Shown here: positions 57,501 to 64,000 of the stretch, one piece after another
How the letters are laid out: every line of letters starts with the position of its first letter
Numbering within the stretch: position 1 is the stretch's first letter
NCBI GenBank assembly: GCA_022036555.1
Contig: CM039129.1
Span: 35,990,051 to 36,054,050, forward strand
Source of the DNA: Microstegium vimineum
Taxonomy: Eukaryota; Streptophyta; Magnoliopsida; Poales; Poaceae
Direction: 5' to 3'
DNA: 64,000 nt
Made by a program: the position numbers and the translations under genes
The notes under the pieces: model-generated
The model's input: the letters and a program-made list of their open reading frames with translations, nothing else
What the model was told of the DNA's origin: nothing
Databases searched by the model: none

Positions 57501-60500
57501 CCAGAGTAATGTATGTACACTCGTCGCATATAAAGTAAACACTGTCGCTGACCAGTGACGAAATTAAGACCGTACCCTAGCTAGCTAAACAGCCGCGTAT
57601 GTAATGTAATCTGGTACAGTCGTGTCGCACCAAACGCCTATGCATGGTTCTGGTTCCAGTCGTTTGATATGTAGTACTATCGGAGGCGAGAATTTGTTGT
57701 GTGCGCGTGCCCCATGTTCTTCTTTTGACGAAATAAAATGCCTCCCTCCTTTTTAGATTTTTTGTTGACACTAACCAAAGCAAGCAGTGACCAACGTTAC
57801 GTACGTATGACATCTGTGTGTTCTATCCAAAAAGTTATTCGGATGACACTAATTAAGTTTTATTTGCACTTATATGTTACTATTCTGCTTTACTACCACT
57901 TGATCTCGCTTTATTTCATTCCTTGTGTGTAGTCTAACATCTACGGAGTAGGCTGCAACTGAAGGGCTCGTATATATCACACGCGCGCGCTAGCTATAGC
58001 TACCTGTGTATGTTCATTCTGCGTCCAAGCTAGGCCCCTTGGACATGTCGGTTTCACTAAACTGTGTTGGACAACTTGTCCATCTCGTTATGCATGTGGG
58101 CCAAAAGAGGGAGAGAGAGGGAAATTTCGTATCAAGATAATCTTGTTCACACATACACACAAAATATAATAAAATAATAAGGTAGTATGTGGTTAGTTTG
58201 GATTGAGACTCCATGTAGAAAGCGGCAATTAACTTTTGACACCGAAATGAACGTGCGTGACTCCATGCTGGGCTGACTAGCCACACTGCCCGCTGGTTCG
58301 CGGCGGCACGCCAAGCCCATGGTAGCCACCACGCACCACCAGCACGTACGATGGTCGGGCGGCCCGGCGCCGCCTTGACATGGACGCGACGGCTGATCGA
58401 TACGTGGTAACCTCCCCCATCAGGCCACGTCCGATCCGGGAGTAAAGAGCCGGAGCTCCGACGCAACTTCCTTCTTTGTTCCATAGCTTCCATTCCATTC
58501 GGGCGACGTCGTCAGGCCATTTTCGCACTGCAGCAGAGATCACGATAGATGCATGTCATCTGACGATGCCGATCGGTATGTAGGATACACGATCGATCGA
58601 GGACGTTAGGAAGGAGGAGATGGATGGATCAGGACGCCGCCGGCCGGCCGATGGGATGCATGTGGCCTGTGGCCATGGCCAGATGGCGCCGTCGTCGTAA
58701 AAATTGGAAGAGGCTCCGTGCTCGCTCGTCTCACTCTCACCCCGTCTGTTAGTGGTTAATTGCCACTTTGCCGGTGGTGGCTGCTGCGATGGACGACGTA
58801 CGCGCGCGCGACGCCATCTCTGGCGTGAGCGCCCTTCTCCTCCATCCATCCATAGGCTACTTGCGACGACTACTACTAGTTAGTGCGTTTTTCTTTTTTC
58901 ATTCTCTATTTGAGATACTACCTCCGGCAGCAGCTGTCCTGCGTGGACGATCGATGGGGATGCGTGGGAGGCCGCCAGCCGTCCGATCCCCAGGTCCGCG
59001 TGATTACTGACAGTGATCGCTAGTGAAAAAGGCGCGGCGGTGAGTGAGAGTTTTGATTTGATTATTCTCTCTTCTTGATTCCCCGTTTATATATGCTGCA
59101 GGAGAGGATCCCAATTGGCGGCGATCGATGACGAGACAGCCACCGGTGGATGCCAGGTGGAGGCTGTCCGGCGGTGTAGTAGTACAAGTGGCGCGTACTA
59201 TTTTATTACAGTATTATAGAGATTTGCTAACAAGTCAAGAGCCAACAGTGTTGTTTGCGGCGGCAGCATCGCGCGGTTTCTAGTATCCGTCCGATTTGTG
59301 ACCGCGCCCGCCGTCGGCTGGACAGTGTGGGCTGCGGCGGGAGGAGGAAGACGCTGAAGAAAATCGAGCGGCGTTACGAAATGCACGACTCCTTATTACT
59401 ATATTGTTCGGATCATAAACTTATAAGTCTAATTGTGTTAAGTTTATATTATAATAATAGTTCAAGTTTGTCTCCTAATAAATTGCCATTAGTTAAAGAT
59501 CGTGAAATATTTGATCTGCGTCTTATAAACCGCGCTTTAATATATGATGACCACTGTATGCATGCACATCTGTATGGTCTCGGTCTCGTATTTGTTGTAG
59601 GTCCACGTGTACCTAGCTAGAGTATACTGTCAAATTGTTCCATTTATGTATCATGTGTATAATTTCAGTCTTCGACTATAACAATGTCTTTTTTTTCGAA
59701 CACGTAGGAGAAATACGTATCATTATATATTAAGAAGAATAAAAGAGGTGTGAAACCCCAACAAAACACACACCACCATACACACTACAACGATGTCGAT
59801 GTAGAGGTCGTTGAAAAATTTCGAAATACCTTGGCGGCCCCTTTGTTGGCCAACAAGCATGAGGCGCTGTAGACGTTGTTTAAGGACGGATTTGCCATGA
59901 ACCTGGATTTGATTGGGTTTGACGCCGAGGTTATTTAGGCCTTCTGCTTAGTTGGTTTGTTGCTAATTACTAGTATATAAATCACAATCACATGTGTTTT
60001 TTGGTCGCTAGTATCGGTAATCAATGGATACTGTAGCCAGTTGAGATTGTAACAAACTATATTTTTGTGCTTAATGAGAAACGTGCCACATGACACGATC
60101 TCGAAAAAAAAAATCAGTCTTGCTAGCTACTCCTAGCTCAATCATATCATGTGAGGAGTAGTCATGGTAAAAAAAATTGGTATGATGCGGCTGATTCGTA
60201 GTATCGACTTGTATATGGAAAAAACAGTGTTTTATGGTACAGAACCGGTTGTGGTCATTTTTATTACACACGTGGAGACATGCATGTATCCTTAACCAAA
60301 AGATAAATACAGATTAAACACGATGGCATGCATCATGAGACGTACTACTATTTACGATAATGATATATATCGACCAGGTGGCCACTTTAAACTATTGCAC
60401 AGCAGTCGTTGCCGGCGGTGCTATATATATATATATATATATATATATAAGCAGTGGATGTACGTACCACGTCGCAGTGCCCTTTAGCTTTTCTATGCAT

Positions 60501-61192
60501 TGCATTGCATGGTGCGTTTCGATTTCAGGACGGATCAGCGCGCGCTCTTTGTGGCCACGGGTTGGAACATGTGGCCAGTATGGAAAGACAGCGAGTTGTC
60601 CACAGGCGGCAAACATACCAAACATACGCAGAGGATATATACACGGTAGCAACTCACCATGCACGCACGCACGCATACTGAGTTCGTGACGTTGCCGGTG
60701 CAGGGACATGTAATATCGTTGCACGTGTACAAGTGTGTTTGGAAATGATGTATTCACTCTGTTTTAAATTATAACTCGATCATTTTGGCTTTTTTAGATT
60801 TGTAATAAGTTTTACTACATATCTAAACATAAACATATATTTTAGACGCATAACAAAACCTGACTTAGAAATGTTAAAACGACTTGTAGTTTCTGTCAAC
60901 GTTGGATTAAAATCCAATTTACACACCAGCAAACGGTAGCACGTCCTAGGTTGCAATAAACCTATCACCACGCAGCAAGCAACTCCACAACGAATCACGT
61001 GGAGAGATGCAAAACAAACATCAAGAGGATTTGAAAAAGATTAAAAAAAAGGGTAATAGATGTAAAGAGACGACTGATTGGATCTTTCAATTGGTCTTGA
61101 TCCTTTGATATATATACGGAGGGAAAGAATGATTTCATCCTAATAGAAAACGAGTCCAAATCGTGATCTCCAAGTTTCCTATAAAAACACGT
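57501..61192. other. Intergenic DNA, no gene recognised
   Basis: It contains a reversed poly(A) retroelement end near 59690-59790 of the same type as 37906-38000, a (TA)n run at 60422-60449, and degenerate Stowaway-like sequence near 60757-60910. No frame matches a known family. Confidence 0.4.
60422..60449. repeat. (TA)n microsatellite
   Basis: About 14 perfect TA dinucleotides. Confidence 0.85.
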
Positions 61193-62721
61193 TGAAGAAT
61201 CATGACCCTATTGGTTTCGGTGATTAACGACAAGTTAAGGATTATTATGGCTAACGTGTGTTTTGCAGAGGTTATGCGTAGCTTAGCCATAATGATCAAT
61301 GAGAATGAGCGTCAACGGTTATCACTAAGCCCCCAAGATGGATATCGTTTCGGATTTCAAAGACGACATGATGAAGACCCTAGAATGATAGGTCTAGGTG
61401 CCATAAGAAGATGAAGGACACTTAGAAGTAGATAGGACTTTATTTGATCTTTGATCGTACTATCAAGGGGGGTCTAGATGAGTAGCTTGACTTAGGAGAG
61501 ATTCATGACTTAGGTGTGGTGCACACTTGACTTCCTTAGCTCTAAGCAAGCCTATGGTAACCGTAAGATAGCCTAGAACAACTTTCGTATTCATCGCGAC
61601 GAAATTTGAAGTTGAGAGGGCTGAGTTCTGGGCGACGGACGCTCCAGAGAGAGGCGTCGGACGCTGTCCGTCGCGCCAGACAAAGGCGTCGGACGCTGGG
61701 GTGTTTACTCCAGCGCGTCCGTCGGCCTCACAGAGAGCCCTGTTTTGGCTGAACAAATTTGAGTCCGTCGGACGCTGTCCGTCGGCTTGGCGTCGGACGC
61801 ATAGAAAGCGTCCGTCGGCCTTACAGAGAGGCTGTTTTCAGCCTAGCCTCAGCCAGAGCATCGGACGCTGGGGCAGAGCGTCCGTCGCTAGGAAAAGGTG
61901 GCAGAAGTAGCCGTTGGGCAGGGCAACGGAGCGTCCGTCGCCTAGGCGATGGAGCGTCCGTCGCCAACTTAAATTGTGCAGTTTCTTCAGCCCGAGGCAG
62001 TTTTTGAAGGGGGCTATTTATAGCCCACCCCTTGCCTTCCCACCTGGCCTTTTGCTCATTTGAGTTGCTGAGTTCTTTGAGAAGGTTGAGAAGAGAGCAA
62101 GAGCCCTAGAGAGAGAGTGATTTGCGAATCCATCCATCTTTCTCTCCTCTAGTTCATCCAAGAGTTCAAGTGTGCATCCACTCTAGTTGTGAAGCTTGAG
62201 TGAGTCAAGTGAAGATCAAGGCTTGTTACTCTTGGTGATCGACATCACCTAGACAGTCCGGTGATGCTTGGGAGGAAGGTGATCGCCGGAGGATTGTCGG
62301 CGGCCCTTCTCCATCAACTTGTGATCGGTTGTGGGCGTTTCACCGAGCCGGAGTGGCGAAGAACCAGCCTGTAGAGAGCACTCATCCATTGCGCGGGATT
62401 GAGGGGGAGCAATACCTTGCGAGGTGCTCCAACGAGGACTAGGGGGGAGTGTCGACTCCTCGATACCTCGGCAAAACATCACAGTGTCAAGAATCTCTTT
62501 CCCTAGCTCTTTCGTACCGCATTACATTCCGCATTTGTTTTTCATTTCATACTAGAATGGTGTAGGGTGTTTTCGCTTTCCTTGGCTTGCTACCGCTTTC
62601 ATAGTCTAAGGCACACAAATCGTTAGGCACGGGGTGATTGGCACTTGATATGATTTCATATTTGCTTTAGAAATTTGAAATAAGCCCAATTCACCCCCCC
62701 TTGGGCATATTGATCCTTTCA
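61193..62721 (+). repeat. LTR of a Sirevirus-like Ty1/copia element
   Basis: The start is placed at TGAAGAATCATGACCC, which aligns with the opening of Sirevirus-type grass LTRs leading into TTGGTTTCGGTGATTAACGAC. The end is ...TGATCCTTTCA, two bases before the primer site. At about 1.5 kb it is much longer than the LTRs of the other two copia elements. It contains a CpG-rich segment (61620-61975) with many CGGACGC and GTCCGTCG words. The partner LTR and target duplication lie beyond the window, so the left edge is an estimate. Confidence 0.7.
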
Positions 62722-62723
62722 AT

Positions 62724-62735
62724 TGGTATCAGAGC
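62724..62735 (+). other. Primer-binding site (initiator tRNA-Met)
   Basis: TGGTATCAGAGC, complementary to the 3' end of plant initiator tRNA-Met, two bases after the LTR. It primes minus-strand DNA synthesis of the retroelement. Confidence 0.92.
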
Positions 62736-62773
62736 CTTGTTGCTCTAATTTAGGCTTCACCGCCTAGAGCAAG

Positions 62774-64000
62774 ATGTCCCATGGGGATGGATCGCCACCC
62801 ATGTTTGATGGGGATGATTTTCCTTATTGGAAAGTGCGGATGGATGCCTACCTTGAGGCCGTGGATATCGGTGTGCACAAAGCCGCTACCATAGGTGGCA
62901 CCGTGTTCGCCGAGGATCCCTTCTTTGAGAAGAACAATGTCAAGGCAAAGAATATTCTTTTCCGTGGCATTGACAAGGATGTGTTCAACCGTGTGCGGAA
63001 TTACAAAACCGCATACGATGTTTGGACAAACATTTGTGCGCTACACGAAGGGATCAAATGTGAGCGTGAGGAATGCTACCATTTGGTCATGGCTAAGTTG
63101 AACTCCTTTGCTATGCTTGCTAATGAGAATGCAAATGAAATGTACTCACGTCTCAATATTCTTGTAGAGGAGTTGAATGGACTTGGGCTCACCCAAATGC
63201 AACCCGCCGATGTGGTGCGCAAGATTCTTTGTGTCTTGCCAATTGACAAGTATGGCCACATCGTCACCGTTCTTCACCAAGGGGATCTCTCCACTTCTAC
63301 ACCAACACAAGTGTTGGGAAAGATCAACGCTCATGAGATGTACATGAAGATCGATGATGGCGGTTCTTCATCCTCCTCCAAGAAGAAAGACAAAGAGAAA
63401 GAGGAGAAGAAAGACTTGGCCCTCAAAGCTTCCACCAAAGAGAAGTGCAAGATCCAATTGGTGGTTGAAGACTCAAGTGATGAAGATGATGAAGACAACA
63501 TCACTCTCATGGTGAAGAAGACCACCAAGATGTTGAAGAGGCTAAACATGAATGGAGTCAAGTTTGACTCAAAGAAGAAGAAATTCTTCACAAGCTCTTC
63601 AAGGAAGCCAATCTCCCAAACGAAGTGCTACAATTGTGGCATTCTTGGTCATCTAGCTCATACATGCACCGAAGAGAAGAAAGACAAGTTCAAGAACAAG
63701 AAGTTCAAGAACTACAAGAACAAGAAGGGTGCACAAGATGATTCAAGTGAAGATGACAAGAAGGAAGATAAGCCTTACAAGAAGAACTTCAACTTCCACA
63801 AGAAGAAGAAGGATGGCAAGGCTTATATTGTTGGTGATTGGCTCACCGACATTGAGGACTCAAGTGACTCCTCCGATGATGAGAGTGAAGAAGTTAAAGT
63901 GGCCGCATTGGTGATTGGTTCTTCTACTCCACCGCCAGCTCCTCCTTCATCACCGGGCTCATCCTCTACACACCTATGCCTCGTGGCTAAAGGTGACAAG
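62774..64000 (+). CDS. Sirevirus-like copia gag, open to the window end
   Basis: The frame from ATG 62774 is open for all 409 codons to the last base, so the protein is partial here. The N-terminal region carries FDGDDFPYWKVRMDAYLEA and NPxD-type copia gag features such as YDVWTNICALHEG and VLGKINAHEMYM. A CCHC zinc knuckle, CYNCGILGHLAHTC, starts at residue 285. It is preceded by Lys/Glu/Asp-rich low-complexity sequence and followed by more (KNKKFKNYKNKKG, then acidic DSSDSSDDESEE), the long charged gag typical of Sireviruses. Absence of any stop, unlike the two other copia elements in the window, suggests a young or still coding-competent copy. Pol would follow outside. Confidence 0.85.
   Translation, partial: MSHGDGSPPMFDGDDFPYWKVRMDAYLEAVDIGVHKAATIGGTVFAEDPFFEKNNVKAKNILFRGIDKDVFNRVRNYKTAYDVWTNICALHEGIKCEREECYHLVMAKLNSFAMLANENANEMYSRLNILVEELNGLGLTQMQPADVVRKILCVLPIDKYGHIVTVLHQGDLSTSTPTQVLGKINAHEMYMKIDDGGSSSSSKKKDKEKEEKKDLALKASTKEKCKIQLVVEDSSDEDDEDNITLMVKKTTKMLKRLNMNGVKFDSKKKKFFTSSSRKPISQTKCYNCGILGHLAHTCTEEKKDKFKNKKFKNYKNKKGAQDDSSEDDKKEDKPYKKNFNFHKKKKDGKAYIVGDWLTDIEDSSDSSDDESEEVKVAALVIGSSTPPPAPPSSPGSSSTHLCLVAKGDK

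Noticed and set aside
55174..57530. Cluster of open frames up to 170 codons upstream of the MYB gene
   Set aside because: They overlap on both strands, lack conserved motifs, and have no convincing splice partners.
61620..61975. CRISPR-like array of short repeats
   Set aside because: Repeats are 7-8 bases, irregularly spaced, in both orientations, and lie within an LTR of a plant retroelement.

Overview
The window is nuclear DNA from a grass, most likely a PACMAD-clade species such as sorghum, sugarcane or a relative. The evidence is spliced genes with GC-rich first exons, dense small DNA transposons (Stowaway, PIF/Harbinger, hAT types), L1-type LINEs and Ty1/copia elements. Gene models were built by hand from splice sites and conserved protein motifs. 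All phases close.

Layout. At 1-4 kb there is transposon-rich DNA, including an internally deleted PIF/Harbinger element with a TAA duplication (1212-3290). At 4.1-8.6 kb (+) lies PSF3, a GINS replication subunit. At 10.0-13.4 kb (-) lies an intact 10-exon UNC93-like membrane protein gene, convergent with PSF3. It heads a same-strand family: a two-exon orphan fragment (19.9-20.3 kb) and a full 10-exon but damaged copy (21.6-29.7 kb). The damaged copy contains a 5'-truncated LINE, a GC-rich minisatellite, two LINE-tail insertions (one inside an exon) and a frameshift. At 32.15-37.03 kb (+) lies the plastid lysine-pathway gene for diaminopimelate epimerase (nine exons, catalytic cysteines present). 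At 38.3-48.9 kb a Ty1/copia element (+) is interrupted by a second Ty1/copia element (-); both have perfect 5-bp target duplications. At 52.7-53.6 kb (-) lies an R2R3-MYB gene of the MYB59/MYB48 (rice MYBAS) type. From 54 to 61 kb no gene was recognised. From 61.2 kb a Sirevirus-like copia element begins (LTR, tRNA-Met primer site, open gag) and runs off the window.

Four host genes look functional: PSF3 (replication), UNC93-like 3 (membrane), DapF (lysine synthesis) and the MYB (transcription). They have no evident shared pathway.

Most notable: (1) all twelve premature stops found in the two nested copia polyproteins (eleven UAG, one UGA) can be explained by single C-to-T or G-to-A changes, nearly all at CHG sites, which looks like a methylation-decay footprint; (2) a LINE-tail insertion in exon 4 of the damaged UNC93 copy is 54 bp, in frame and without a stop; (3) overlapping ATGs in that copy's first exon fit the loss of one frame and its rescue by the next ATG; (4) a ~163-bp GC-rich repeat keeps all three forward frames open because its length is 1 modulo 3. 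I found no CRISPR array, tRNA, rRNA or prokaryotic-type system.
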